The notes: a model not told the origin generated them from the letters alone. Counted from the stretch's first letter, positions 50,203 to 59,993 are shown. The stretch is DNA of 64,000 nucleotides from DATLZC01 sp037444005 (GCA_037444005.1 JBBING010000005.1:7141-71140), one strand, 5' to 3'. Program-made: numbers and translations.

Positions 50203-50245
50203 CCCCTTCTCGGCGCCCACGCGTCCGTAGTACACTCGTTCTACG

Positions 50246-52975
50246 ATGGCCGACGGTCAGCGCGGCGCTCCGTGGCTTCCCCTGGATGGCGCGGGGCGGG
50301 GCGGCGTCGTCCCCACGCGCCGCCCGGCGGAGGCCGCCCGTGGGCCCGCGCCTCGACCGGCGCCGGCCGTCGCTGAGGAGGGTACGACGGTTCGTCAACG
50401 AACGCCTCGCGGGGCGAGGACGCGCGGTCGCGTACCGCCCCCGCCCTCAGATCGCCCGGTGGAGCTCTCCCCCAACGCGCGGCTCGTCCTCGAGCGCCGG
50501 TACCTCGCGCGCGACGAGCGTGGCAACCTCATCGAGACGCCGGAGCAGCTCTTCCGGCGCGTGGCCCGCACCATCGCGCACGCCGAGGTGCGCTATGCCC
50601 CGTCGCGACGGACTGGGGAAGCGCTCGCCCGCGAATGGGAGGAGCGCTTCTACGACCTCATGACGTCCCTGCGCTTTCTGCCCAACTCACCGACGTTGGG
50701 GAATGCGGGCAGGCCGCTGCAACAGCTTTCGGCGTGCTTCGTCATCCCGGTCGAGGACTCGCTGGACAGCATCTTCGAGGCGATCAAAGAGACCGCCCTC
50801 ATCCACAAGAGCGGCGGCGGCACGGGATTCTCGTTCAGCCGCCTGCGGCCGGAGGGCGACATCGTCCGAGCGACGGGCGGCGTCGCCAGCGGTCCCGTGT
50901 CGTTCATGAAGGTGTTCGACGCCGCGACCGACGCCATCAAGCAGGGGGGAGCGCGCCGCGGCGCCAACATGGCGATCCTCAACGTCGATCACCCCGACAT
51001 CGAGAAGTTCATCGATGTGAAGGCGGACATGGTCACGCTGCAGAACTTCAACATCAGCGTGGCCGTCACCGACCGCTTCATGGAGGCCGTCGAGCGCGAC
51101 GAGGAGTACGACCTCGTGAATCCGCGCACGGGCGAGGCCGTGGGCCGGCGCCGGGCGCGGGACATCTTCCGCCGCATCGTCGAGAACGCGTGGAAGAACG
51201 GCGACCCGGGGCTCGTGTTCCTGGACCGCATCAACCGTGATAACCCGACGCCTCAGCTCGGGCGCATCGAGGCGACGAATCCCTGCGGCGAGCAGCCGCT
51301 CCTGCCGTACGAATCGTGCAACCTGGGGTCCATCAACGTCGCGAAGTTCGTCCGTCCGGCGCCCGCGCGCGGCCGCCGCGCCGCGAGGAACGCCGCACCG
51401 GCGTGGGAGGTGGACTGGGACGCACTGGCCGAGACGATCCCTGTGTGCGTGCGCTTCCTCGACAACGTCATCGACGAAAACGTCTATCCCGTGCCCCAGA
51501 TCGACGAGATGACGAAGAAAACCCGCAAGATCGGGCTGGGCATCATGGGATGGGCCGACCTCCTGCTCCGGCTCGGCATCCCGTACGACTCGGAGGAGGC
51601 CATCGCGCTCGCAGAGAAGCTGATGGCGTTCGTGCAGGAGCGGGCCGACGCCGCCAGCGAGGCGCTGGCGCGCGAGCGGGGCGTCTTCCCCGCGTGGGAA
51701 GGATCGATCTTCGACCCGGCGTCGCCGCACGCCCGGCCCGACCGTGCGGGGCGGCGCTTCCGCAACAGCACCCGCACGACCATCGCCCCCACGGGCACGC
51801 TGAGCATCATCGCCGACTGCTCCGGCGGCATCGAGCCGCTGTTCGCGCTCGCCTTCTACCGGCAGCACCGGCTCGACCGGAAGCACCCGGATCGCGTCAC
51901 CCGGCTCGTCTCGGTGAACCACGAGTTCGAACGCGTCGCGAAGGAGCGCGGGTTCTACTCCGAGGAGCTCATGGAGTATCTGGCGGCGGGAGGGCGGCTC
52001 TCGCGGCGGGACGACGTGCCCGACGATGTGAAGCGGCTGTTCGTGACGTCGCACGACATCGACGCGTCGTGGCACGTGCGGATGCAGGCCGCGTTCCAGC
52101 GGCACACCGACAACGCCGTCTCGAAGACCATCAACTTCCCGCGCGAGGCCACCGTCGAGGACGTCGAGCGGGCGTATCTGCTGGCGTACCGCGAAGGCTG
52201 CAAGGGCATCACCATCTACCGCGACGAATCGCGGCCGATGCAGGTGCTCACACATGCGACGGCGAAAGGCCCCGAGCAGGCCGAGGCCGCGGAGGCCGAG
52301 CGCGAGCTCGGGGTGCAGCCGCCGGGCGCGCCGGCGCCGGTCGAATCGCTCGCGCCCCGGCCCCCCGGCGCGCCGTACCGCCGTCACCTTCCGGACGAAC
52401 GCCGGTCCATCACCCACAAGTTCCGCGTCGGCGAGCAGGAAGGCTACGTCACCGTCGGCCTGTACGACGACGGCACGCCGGGCGAGGTGTTCGTCACCAT
52501 TTCGAAGGAGGGCTCGACCATCCGCGGCCTCATGGACAGTGTCGCTGTCCTCACGTCGGTGGCGCTGCAGTACGGCGTGCCCCTCGAGGACCTCGTCCGG
52601 AAGTTCCGCGGCGTCCATTTCGAGCCGTCGGGGTTGACCTCGAACCCGGACATCCCTATTGCGAGCTCGATCGTGGACTACATCTTCCGGTGGCTCGAGA
52701 AGCGCTTCCTCCAGACAGAGTCGCGCGAGGGCGAGATGTCCCGCGTCGAGGGGGGCAGCCAGGCTCCCGCGCTTCCCGAGCCCGAGGAGCCGCCGAAGCG
52801 GGAGCGGAAACGGCGCGAGCCCGGCGCCCGCTCGCAGGCGGCGGAGCCGGCGCCGGGACGGGACTTGACGGGCGCCGTCTCGACGGGGCTCGCCTGCCCG
52901 GAATGCGGCAGCATTCTGGTGTACCAGGAGAGCTGTCTCATCTGTCCGAACTGCGGCTACACCAAGTGCGGGTGA
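50246..52975 (+). CDS. nrdJ: Adenosylcobalamin-dependent ribonucleotide reductase (class II), copy 2
   Basis: 909 aa. Class II RNR with NSPTLGNAGRPLQQLSACFVIPVED, FSRLRPEGDIV, GGARRGANMAILNVDHPDIEKFID, NPCGEQPLLPYESCNLGSIN, TGTLSIIADCSGGIEPLFALA, and a C-terminal Zn-ribbon-like CPECGSILVYQESCLICPNCGYTKCG. N-terminal about 60 residues are Pro/Arg-rich and low-complexity before the conserved VELSPNARLVLERRY. The family type (GDxxSGG, cysteines) differs from copy 1, so the two are not recent duplicates. A TACACT box lies just upstream of the ATG. Confidence 0.92.
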   Translation: MADGQRGAPWLPLDGAGRGGVVPTRRPAEAARGPAPRPAPAVAEEGTTVRQRTPRGARTRGRVPPPPSDRPVELSPNARLVLERRYLARDERGNLIETPEQLFRRVARTIAHAEVRYAPSRRTGEALAREWEERFYDLMTSLRFLPNSPTLGNAGRPLQQLSACFVIPVEDSLDSIFEAIKETALIHKSGGGTGFSFSRLRPEGDIVRATGGVASGPVSFMKVFDAATDAIKQGGARRGANMAILNVDHPDIEKFIDVKADMVTLQNFNISVAVTDRFMEAVERDEEYDLVNPRTGEAVGRRRARDIFRRIVENAWKNGDPGLVFLDRINRDNPTPQLGRIEATNPCGEQPLLPYESCNLGSINVAKFVRPAPARGRRAARNAAPAWEVDWDALAETIPVCVRFLDNVIDENVYPVPQIDEMTKKTRKIGLGIMGWADLLLRLGIPYDSEEAIALAEKLMAFVQERADAASEALARERGVFPAWEGSIFDPASPHARPDRAGRRFRNSTRTTIAPTGTLSIIADCSGGIEPLFALAFYRQHRLDRKHPDRVTRLVSVNHEFERVAKERGFYSEELMEYLAAGGRLSRRDDVPDDVKRLFVTSHDIDASWHVRMQAAFQRHTDNAVSKTINFPREATVEDVERAYLLAYREGCKGITIYRDESRPMQVLTHATAKGPEQAEAAEAERELGVQPPGAPAPVESLAPRPPGAPYRRHLPDERRSITHKFRVGEQEGYVTVGLYDDGTPGEVFVTISKEGSTIRGLMDSVAVLTSVALQYGVPLEDLVRKFRGVHFEPSGLTSNPDIPIASSIVDYIFRWLEKRFLQTESREGEMSRVEGGSQAPALPEPEEPPKRERKRREPGARSQAAEPAPGRDLTGAVSTGLACPECGSILVYQESCLICPNCGYTKCG

Positions 52976-52982
52976 GGGCGCC

Positions 52983-53729
52983 TCACGCGCTCAAATGGAG
53001 CCCGCTGGGGATGGCTCCGGCGGGAGCGGCCGACGTCCGTTCTCGGGGCCGGGCCAGCGCCAGGTAGGCGAGCGACGCCAGGAGCAGGACCGCCGCTTCG
53101 GCGAGCGTCATGGCGCCGATGAGCATGGTGGCGTCGAACCAGAACCCCTCGGGGAACATCTGGATCAGGCGGTCGGCCGTGGGGTCGAGCAGCCAGAAGT
53201 CGTTGGTGAACACGATCTGGTGGAACTGAGTCCAGGCGTCTTCGAATCCGGTGAGGGCGAAGGCGCCGATCCCTCCGACGACGCCCGCGCCGATGAGCAC
53301 CGACGTCATCACGTGGCGCGCCAGCGCCCGCAGGCTGAGCTCCCGCGCCCAGATGAAGACGCAGACGACGTAGGCGATGACGTACGCCACCGAGAGCTCC
53401 TGCGCGCGGAACGTCCACTGGAACAACCGCTTGACGTCGCGCAGGTGGCTCACCTCGCGGGGCGTGTAGAGCGGGGTCTCCTGGCCGCTGGAATCGGTGA
53501 CGAGCGTGGCGATGACCTCGCGGTCGTCGTTGAAGTACGCGCGCAGGTCGGCCGCCGCGTCGTCGAGCTGCGCGCGGTCGATGCCCGTGACGAACTCGAC
53601 GTCGTACGTATCGAAGCCGTAGTCGTACAGCGCGGGGCTGTTGACCGCGAGCCTGACGTTGGTCGTGACGAGAGCGACCGGCAGCGCGACGAGGAAGAAC
53701 AGCGTGGCAAGGGCTCGAAGGATTCCCAT
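52983..53729 (-). CDS. TIGR01906-family integral membrane protein (DUF1461)
   Basis: 248 aa from the ATG at 53729. Five or so membrane segments. N-terminal LVALPVALVTTNVRLAVNSPALYDYGFDTYDV and the central region with HLRDVKRLFQ and DPTADRLIQMFPEGFWFDATM are typical of DUF1461. Unknown function; widespread in Gram-positive bacteria. Confidence 0.82.
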   Translation of the reverse strand: MGILRALATLFFLVALPVALVTTNVRLAVNSPALYDYGFDTYDVEFVTGIDRAQLDDAAADLRAYFNDDREVIATLVTDSSGQETPLYTPREVSHLRDVKRLFQWTFRAQELSVAYVIAYVVCVFIWARELSLRALARHVMTSVLIGAGVVGGIGAFALTGFEDAWTQFHQIVFTNDFWLLDPTADRLIQMFPEGFWFDATMLIGAMTLAEAAVLLLASLAYLALARPRERTSAAPAGAIPSGLHLSA

Positions 53730-53822
53730 CGGGTGTCCCCCCGCTCTCCGCCCCGCCACGGCGTATCGCTATCGTAGATGCGCAGTTCCGCGAAGTCAAG
53801 CCGAACCTGCGTTCCTGAGAAG

Positions 53823-54557
53823 CTACCGGAGGCGCAGGGCGGCCTCGTGCGCCCGCAGCTCCGCCCGGTCGTCGAGCGGCGCCAGCGTGACGTCTCCGTA
53901 CCGCCGCGAGAGGGCGAGGCGGAGCAGATGGTCGGCGAACGCCGGATTCTTGGGCAGCAGCGCGCCGTGCAGGTACGTCCCGAACGCGTTCCGGTACACG
54001 GCCCCTTCCGTGCGGTCCCGTCCGTTGTTCCCGTGCCCGCGGACGACGGTCGCCAGGGGGCGCGCGCCGGGGCCGAGCTCCGTCCGCCCGCCGTGATTCT
54101 CGAATCCGACGAGCGTTCCGCCCGCCCATCGCGCGACGACGTTGCCGATGAGCCGCCAGGCGCGCGGACCGGGATGCACCGTCCACGCGTCGAAGACGGC
54201 CAGCCCGGTGAGCTCCTCTCCGGACGCGGCGCGATAGAACCGCTGGAGGAGCTGATAACCGCCGCATACGGCCAGCACCGGCAGGCCGTCCTCGACGGCG
54301 CGGCGAAGCGCATCGCCCTTGACCTCGCGCAGGTCCTCGGCGACGCGGCGCTGCTCGCTGTCCTGGGCGCCGCCGATGAGCGCGAGGTCGCAGGCGCCGG
54401 GGTCGAACGGCTCGCCGAGGTCGAGCGGGACCACGCGGAACGCGATGCCGCGACGCTCGCAGCGCCAGCGCAGGGCGATCACGTTGCCGCGGTCGCCGTA
54501 GATGTTCATCAGGTCCGGGTACAGATGGGCCAGGCGGAGCTCGAGGGGCACCGTCAC
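53823..54557 (-). CDS. gatD: Lipid II isoglutaminyl synthase, glutaminase subunit GatD
   Basis: 244 aa class I glutamine amidotransferase-like protein. LAHLYPDLMNIYGDRGNV at the N terminus, LALIGGAQDSEQ, LAVCGGYQLLQ with the catalytic Cys, and GTYLHGALLPKNPAFADHL with the catalytic His. It supplies ammonia to MurT for amidation of D-Glu in lipid II. Start GTG at 54557 gives a 4-base overlap (GTGA) with the murT stop. Confidence 0.9.
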   Translation of the reverse strand: MTVPLELRLAHLYPDLMNIYGDRGNVIALRWRCERRGIAFRVVPLDLGEPFDPGACDLALIGGAQDSEQRRVAEDLREVKGDALRRAVEDGLPVLAVCGGYQLLQRFYRAASGEELTGLAVFDAWTVHPGPRAWRLIGNVVARWAGGTLVGFENHGGRTELGPGARPLATVVRGHGNNGRDRTEGAVYRNAFGTYLHGALLPKNPAFADHLLRLALSRRYGDVTLAPLDDRAELRAHEAALRLR

Positions 54558-55963
54558 GGTCGAGCCTCCCAGAAGGGGCGGCGGCCCGCCCTGGCGGCCA
54601 GCAGCTCGCGCACCTCGAGCATGGCCGTGTAGGTGGGCAGGACGACGAGTGTCTCGCCCGGCGGCGTCGCCGCGATGGCCGCGTCGAGGGCGGCCGCCGG
54701 CCGCTTGATGACGGGCAGGTCGTCCCCCAGGCCCGCGTACTTCAGCCGGAGCGCGAGGTCTTCGGCGCGCCGGCCCGCCGCCATGAGCAGCGCGATCTCC
54801 TGACCAGCCAGCAGCTCGAAGTCGGCGTCCCAGATCCAGGAGACGTCCCGGCCGTCGGCTTCGCCGTCGTTGAGGAAGAAGAGCGCGCGAAGCGGGCGCG
54901 CGCCCGTCAGGACGACGCGCAACGCCTGATTCAGCCCCGTGGGGTTCTTCGCCAGCAGCATGACGACCTGACGGCCGTCGATCTCGAACCGCTCCTGGCG
55001 TCCGAACGCCGCGGCGAACCCCTGCATCGCGCAGGGCAGGGCATCGATGCCGATGCCGCACGCGAGCGCCGCCGACGTGGCCGCGAGCAGGTTGTAGACG
55101 TTGTACAGCCCGGCGAGCGGGAGGTCGACGACGAGGTCGCCGTGCGGGGTCGCCATGCGCACGGCCGCGCCGTCCGCCGCGAGCCGGACCTCCTCCGCGC
55201 GGACATCGGGCGAAGGCCGCGCGGCCCCGCAGGCGGCGTCGGGGCAGCGTCAGTGCCCCACGTGCCCGTAGAACACGGCGTCGTACGCGAGCCGCGCGCC
55301 GCACCGGGGACACGAGCGGACATCGGCGGCATGCTGGGGCTCGTCGGTGGCGGCTGCACGGTCGTCCACGCCGAAGAAGATGACGCGGCCTCGCGCCGCA
55401 GGCGCCAGCGACGCCACGAGAGGGTCGTCGGCGTTCAGGGCGACGGTCGTCCGGGGGTCGGCCTCTTCGAGCGTCCGGCGCCAGAGGCCCGCCACGTGGT
55501 CGACCTCGCCGTAGCGGTCGAGCTGGTCGCGAAAGAGGTTGCCGAGCACGACGACACGCGGGCGCAGCGCCCGGACGGCGTGCGGCAGGGTGGCCTCGTC
55601 GACCTCGAACAGGCCGATGCGCCGGCCTGTGTCGGGGGCGCGGCCGAACGGCCCGACGGCGGCAAGCAGGGCGGCCGTGATGCCGCGCATCATGTTCGAG
55701 CCGCTGGCGTTGACGACGGGATCGAGGCCATTCTCCCGCGCGAGCGCGGCCAGCATGGCGGTGGTGGTGGTCTTGCCGTTAGTCGCGCTGACGAGGACGG
55801 CGCCGTTGGACAGCGTTCGGCTCAGATCCTTCGCGACATCGGGGTCCAGCCATCCGGCGACGAGCCCGGCGATGGCCGTGCCACCGCCCAGCCCCAGGAG
55901 GCGGCTCGCGGCGCCGGCCGCCTTGCCCGCCATCACGGCCGCCGTCGTCCGGACTGCCGTCAC
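54554..55963 (-). CDS. murT: Lipid II isoglutaminyl synthase subunit MurT, one in-frame TGA
   Basis: 469 codons. Mur-ligase fold: ATNGKTTTTAM (ATP-binding P-loop), RDQLDRYGEVDH, ALNADDPLVA, a zinc-ribbon (SCPRCG ... RCPDAACG) and C-terminal DUF1727 domain (ALFFLNDGEADGRDVSWIWDADFE). A TGA at 55250-55252 (codon 238) interrupts the frame within the zinc ribbon (YGHVGH, stop, RCP). Relatives often have Trp or Tyr there, and TGG to TGA is one change. Next base is C, the leakiest context. No convincing SECIS. Could be error, mutation or readthrough. murT-gatD operon otherwise normal. Confidence 0.75.
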
Positions 55964-56005
55964 GCCCTCACTCTAGCCGAAGGCGGGCGGCCCGGGCACG
56001 GAGGG

Positions 56006-56680
56006 TCAGGCCCGGGCCGCGACGATGCGTTTGAAGATGCCCCGGCCCGGCCCCGGCAGGAGGCCACGCTCCTCGACGATGCTGAAGCCGGCCCGCCGGA
56101 CGTTCTCGACCGTGCGGCGGTTCAGATTCGCGCCCGTCAGACGCACGAAGAGCGGGTTCAGGAGGTCCATCGCCCGGCCCAGCAGCGGGGCCTCGCTGCG
56201 CACGTGCTCGAGGAGGTACAGGCGTCCTCCCGGCTTCAGGACGCGCCGCGCCTCCGAGAGGCCCAAAACGGGGTCCGGGACGGAGCAGAAGACGAAGGTC
56301 GCGACCGCGGCGTCGAACGAACCGTCGGGGAACCCGAGCGCCTGCGCGTCCATCAGGTGCAGGGACACGGGCGCCCCGAGGCGCAGCGCCCGACGCTCGG
56401 CCCGCTCGAGCATCTTCGGGCTGAAGTCGATGGCGACGACCTCGGCCCCCGCTGGATAGTACGGCATGTTCTTCCCCGTCCCGACGCCGATTTCGAGAAT
56501 GCGTCCGGCGGGGACGCTCGCCCAGAGCTCCCGGCGCCAGCGACGGAACAGGAGCTCCATCAACCCCTCGCGGAGGTCGTAGGTTGCGGCGCCGCGGTCG
56601 TACCGGCGCCGCGCGCGTTCCGTCTCGAGCGCGAGGTCCCGCGGCAGGCTTCTGGACGGGGTTTCGTGGACGGTGGTCAT
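56006..56680 (-). CDS. Class I SAM-dependent methyltransferase
   Basis: 224 aa. The SAM-binding motif is ILEIGVGTGKNMPYY (residues about 60-75); AVATFVFCSVPDP follows, and the C-terminal region has LKPGGRLYLLEHVRS. This is the UbiE/ArsM-like or phosphatidylethanolamine methyltransferase-like small group. ATG at 56680 with GGAG upstream. Seventeen bases after the small membrane protein and downstream of copA; may be in the copper operon. Confidence 0.8.
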   Translation of the reverse strand: MTTVHETPSRSLPRDLALETERARRRYDRGAATYDLREGLMELLFRRWRRELWASVPAGRILEIGVGTGKNMPYYPAGAEVVAIDFSPKMLERAERRALRLGAPVSLHLMDAQALGFPDGSFDAAVATFVFCSVPDPVLGLSEARRVLKPGGRLYLLEHVRSEAPLLGRAMDLLNPLFVRLTGANLNRRTVENVRRAGFSIVEERGLLPGPGRGIFKRIVAARA

Positions 56681-56697
56681 CACCCAACTCCTGAACC

Positions 56698-56949
56698 TCA
56701 GCGCTCACCGCCGTGAGGCGCTGGCTCCTCCCCCTGATCATTGGCGCTTCCCAGCAGACGGCGGACGACTCCCGGCACCGTGGGCATCAGTACGATCATG
56801 GACAGCAGGAACACCCAGGCGGCCCCGCCGAAGCGGGCGGTAGTGTCGTAGTCGCCTGTGAACGTCGTCACCGCCAGGAACGTGAGCGCGGCAGCGGCGG
56901 CGATGACCGTGTAGACGACAGCGCTGATGAGCGGGACGTTTCGGGACAT
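56698..56949 (-). CDS. Small two-helix membrane protein
   Basis: 83 aa. Two hydrophobic segments (PLISAVVYTVIAAAAALTFLAV and AAWVFLLSMIVLMPTVPG), then a basic, acidic tail. ATG at 56949 is used; a GTG at 56961 is also possible. Lies 12 bases downstream of copA and 17 upstream of the methyltransferase gene. No known family; probably co-expressed with copA. Confidence 0.6.
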   Translation of the reverse strand: MSRNVPLISAVVYTVIAAAAALTFLAVTTFTGDYDTTARFGGAAWVFLLSMIVLMPTVPGVVRRLLGSANDQGEEPAPHGGER

Positions 56950-56961
56950 GAGTGATCGCAC

Positions 56962-59541
56962 CTACCTTCCGGCTGCGCCTGCGCGGTCCAGAGCGGGCGT
57001 GAGTTCACGGGCGGGGACGACCTCCCCGCCGCCCCGCTTCGTGCGCGGTCGGAAGCCCCGCAGGAGCAGCGTGTTCAAAGTCACGGACACGGAGCTGGTG
57101 GCCATGAAGAAGGCGGCCAGTTCGGGGCTCACGACGAGGGACGTGAGAGGGTACAGGACGCCGGCGGCGATGGGTACCCCGAGGGTGTTGTAGATGAAGG
57201 CCCAGAACAGGTTCTGTCGGACCTTCCGCATCGTAGCGCGGGCCACTTCGATGGCGGCGACGACGTCTCGCACGTCGTCCCGGATGAGGATGACATGACC
57301 GGTTTCCTTCGCGACATCGGTGCCGCTCCCGATCGCCATGCCGACGTCCGCGGCGGCGAGGGCTGGCGCATCATTAATGCCATCGCCGACCATGGCGACG
57401 CGCAGCCCCTCTCGCTGCAGGGTCTCGACCTGACGAGCCTTCTCCTGAGGCAGCACTTCGGCCAGCACCCGGTCGATCCCGAGTTGCCGTGCCACGGCCT
57501 CCGCAGTGCGACGGTTGTCTCCCGTGATCATGAGCACTTGGATGCCCAGGGCGTGAAGGCGGCGCACCGCCTCCGCGGCCCCTTCCTTCAACGTGTCGGC
57601 CACCCCGATGACGCCTGCTGGCCGCCCGTCCACGGCGAGGAACATGGCCGTCATCCCCTCCTTCTCGAGGCGTTCAGCCATCGTGTCCAGGCCTTCGAAG
57701 GGGACACCCCGCTCGGCCAGCAATCGGCGGTTGCCCAGCACGATCTGATGTCCGTCGCATGTCGCTTCGACACCGAGACCCGGGATCGCTTGGAAGTCGT
57801 GAGCGGCGCTGACGTCGATCCCTCGATCAGTCGCGCCCCGGACGATGGCCTCGCCCAGGGGATGTTCCGAACCCTTCTCAGCGGTCGCGGCGAGATACAA
57901 CACCTCATGCTCGGTGAACGGAGGAAGCGGCAACACCGCCGTGAGCGACGGTTGGCCGCGCGTGAGCGTCCCCGTCTTGTCGAAGACGACGGCGCGAATC
58001 TTTGCGGTCATTTCGATGGCGTCTGCGCCTTTGAAGAGGATGCCGTTTTCGGCGCCGAGCCCGGAGCCAGCCATCATGGCGCTGGGCGTGGCCAGCCCCA
58101 CAGCGCAAGGACACGAGATCACTAGGACGGTCACGCTGAGTAGCAGAGAGAAGCCGAACACGCTAAGGCCGCTCAGCTCCACGGGCGAGAGGATGAAACG
58201 CGTGTCCTCGCTGAAGAAGCGGTCGTACCCGAAGAAGAACCAGAACAGGAACACCGCCAGCGCCAGCGCATGAATGGCGAGGATGAAATGTCCGGCGACC
58301 ACGTCAGCCAGGCGCTGGATAGGCGCCTTGGATGATTGCGCGCGTTCCACGAACTCGATGATCTGGGCAAGGGCGGTGTCCTTCCCGACGCGCGTGGCCT
58401 CAAAAATGAACGTGCCGGTCTTATTGATCGTGCCCCCGATGACCTCGTCTCCCGCCCGCTTCTCCACGGGGATGCTCTCGCCGGTGATCATCGATTGGTC
58501 GACTGCCGAGTACCCCTCACGCACCACGCCGTCCACCGGGATGCTTTCGCCCGGTCGGACGACTACGAGGTCGCCGACCTCGAGTTCGTCTGCGGGAATC
58601 TCCATCTCCGCCCCGTTCCGGAGCACGCGCGCGCGTTTGGGCTGGAGCTTCATCAGCTTGCGGATGGCTTCCGACGTGCGGCCTCGGGTGACCGCCTCCA
58701 GGTACCTGCCCAGGATGATAAACGCGGTGAGCAGGGCAGCAGACTCGTAAAATGTCGCGCGCTCGCCCCCAAACCCTGCGTCTGGCCAGAGGGTGTTGAT
58801 GACCGCGATAAAGTACGCCGCGCCGATGCCCGTGGCGTACAGGAGGTTCATGTCGGTCGAGCCGCGCCTCAGCCCGTTCCAGCTCTTGATGAAAAACTGG
58901 CGGCCCGGACCCAACACGACGGGCGTCGTTAGGGCCCACAGCACATACGTGTTTCCGAGGAAAGCGGGGACGAAACGGTCCAGTATCCAGTAGTCCCGGA
59001 AGGTGCCCGCCATGATGACGAGGCCGAGGGGCCACGCGAGCAGCATGTTGATCGCCTGCCGTCGGATCTCGCGCTGCCTCGCCTCGCGCTCTCGGTCGAG
59101 GGCGTCCTTCCCCTCATCTGCCTCCATCACCTGGAATCCGCGGTCCCTCAGACGGCGCTTGATGTGCCCCGCGGTGGTCATGGCGGACGAAAACTCGACG
59201 GTGAGGCGGGCGCGGTCCACACGGACCTCGGCCACGCCGGGGATACCGTACAGTTCGTCGCTGATGACCGCCAGGTCCGCGTCCGTCGGGGGTGTCGGGA
59301 GCGCGAGCTCGAGGGTGTCCCACGGAACGTCGTACCCGATGGAGCGAACGGCGCGGGCCATGTCCTTCAACGTCACGCGGGTGGGGTCATATTCGACGCT
59401 GGCCTTGGCGGCCACTAGGTTGACGCTCGCCGCCTCGACACCTTCTAGTCCGGACAAAGCCCGCTCGACGTGCTTCACACAACTCGCGCACGTCATGCCC
59501 CCCACGGGAAGGATCGCTTGCCTCGGTCGTGCGTTGGCCAT
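56962..59541 (-). CDS. copA: Copper-exporting P1B-type ATPase
   Basis: 859 aa. N-terminal heavy-metal domain GGMTCASCVKHVERALSG (CxxC at about 17-20), a second degenerate one without Cys (about 78-150), membrane CPC motif ISCPCAVGLATPSA (around 477), phosphorylation site DKTGTLTRG (around 518), the SEHPLGEA motif (around 560) and GDGINDAPAL (around 718). CopA exports Cu(I) from the cytoplasm. GGAGG ribosome binding site fixes the ATG at 59541. It lies 98 bases downstream of csoR on the same strand. Confidence 0.92.
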   Translation of the reverse strand: MANARPRQAILPVGGMTCASCVKHVERALSGLEGVEAASVNLVAAKASVEYDPTRVTLKDMARAVRSIGYDVPWDTLELALPTPPTDADLAVISDELYGIPGVAEVRVDRARLTVEFSSAMTTAGHIKRRLRDRGFQVMEADEGKDALDREREARQREIRRQAINMLLAWPLGLVIMAGTFRDYWILDRFVPAFLGNTYVLWALTTPVVLGPGRQFFIKSWNGLRRGSTDMNLLYATGIGAAYFIAVINTLWPDAGFGGERATFYESAALLTAFIILGRYLEAVTRGRTSEAIRKLMKLQPKRARVLRNGAEMEIPADELEVGDLVVVRPGESIPVDGVVREGYSAVDQSMITGESIPVEKRAGDEVIGGTINKTGTFIFEATRVGKDTALAQIIEFVERAQSSKAPIQRLADVVAGHFILAIHALALAVFLFWFFFGYDRFFSEDTRFILSPVELSGLSVFGFSLLLSVTVLVISCPCAVGLATPSAMMAGSGLGAENGILFKGADAIEMTAKIRAVVFDKTGTLTRGQPSLTAVLPLPPFTEHEVLYLAATAEKGSEHPLGEAIVRGATDRGIDVSAAHDFQAIPGLGVEATCDGHQIVLGNRRLLAERGVPFEGLDTMAERLEKEGMTAMFLAVDGRPAGVIGVADTLKEGAAEAVRRLHALGIQVLMITGDNRRTAEAVARQLGIDRVLAEVLPQEKARQVETLQREGLRVAMVGDGINDAPALAAADVGMAIGSGTDVAKETGHVILIRDDVRDVVAAIEVARATMRKVRQNLFWAFIYNTLGVPIAAGVLYPLTSLVVSPELAAFFMATSSVSVTLNTLLLRGFRPRTKRGGGEVVPARELTPALDRAGAAGR

Positions 59542-59639
59542 CTTGTCCTCCTTTTCGAGACCCATACCGCGACGCACGAGGCGCCCGAAGCACATGGGGC
59601 TGCCGCGCTCCGCCCGTGTGGCTGCGGGGGTGCGGCAGA

Positions 59640-59954
59640 TCAGCCCTCCGTAGCGAGGACTGGCTCCGGGAGCGCTTCGTCGGGCAGCCGCCGGGGCGCG
59701 AGGCCGTAGAGCTCGAGCAGCTCGCTGGTCACTTCGTCGGCGCGTCCCGCGCGGATGCCCTCGACGACGCAGGTGTGCAGATGGCCGTCGAGCAGGAGCG
59801 CCTCGATCTTCTCGATGGCGCGGCGGACGGCGTACGTCTGCTTGAGGATGTCGACGCAATACTTCTCGTCCTCCACCATCTTGCGGACGCCGGCGAGGTG
59901 CCCCTCGACGAAGCTGAGCCGCTTGAGCACGTCGCGTTTGATGTCCGGGCGCAT
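59640..59954 (-). CDS. csoR: CsoR-type copper-sensing repressor (DUF156)
   Basis: 104 aa all-helical repressor. The copper-binding triad is Cys33, His58 and Cys62 (KYC...DGHLHTC), with the same spacing as CsoR of mycobacteria. N-terminal RLSFVEGHLAGVRKMVEDEK is conserved. It releases DNA when Cu(I) binds. The palindrome at 59977-59993 upstream is its likely operator; copA follows. This is a standard copper-resistance module. Confidence 0.9.
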   Translation of the reverse strand: MRPDIKRDVLKRLSFVEGHLAGVRKMVEDEKYCVDILKQTYAVRRAIEKIEALLLDGHLHTCVVEGIRAGRADEVTSELLELYGLAPRRLPDEALPEPVLATEG

Positions 59955-59976
59955 CGTTGGTTCCGCCTTCTACCAT

Positions 59977-59993
59977 ACCCCCATGGGTGGGGT
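59977..59993 (-). promoter_or_regulatory. CsoR operator
   Basis: ACCCC (59977-59981), 7-base interior, GGGGT (59989-59993): the inverted repeat with G tracts known for CsoR. It lies 23 bases before the csoR ATG on the minus strand, where a promoter must be. Confidence 0.65.

Noticed and set aside
55250..55252. Selenocysteine in MurT
   Set aside because: A GC hairpin (GCCCCG/CGGGGC) follows, but its 10-base loop lacks a GU and relatives have an aromatic residue rather than Cys.
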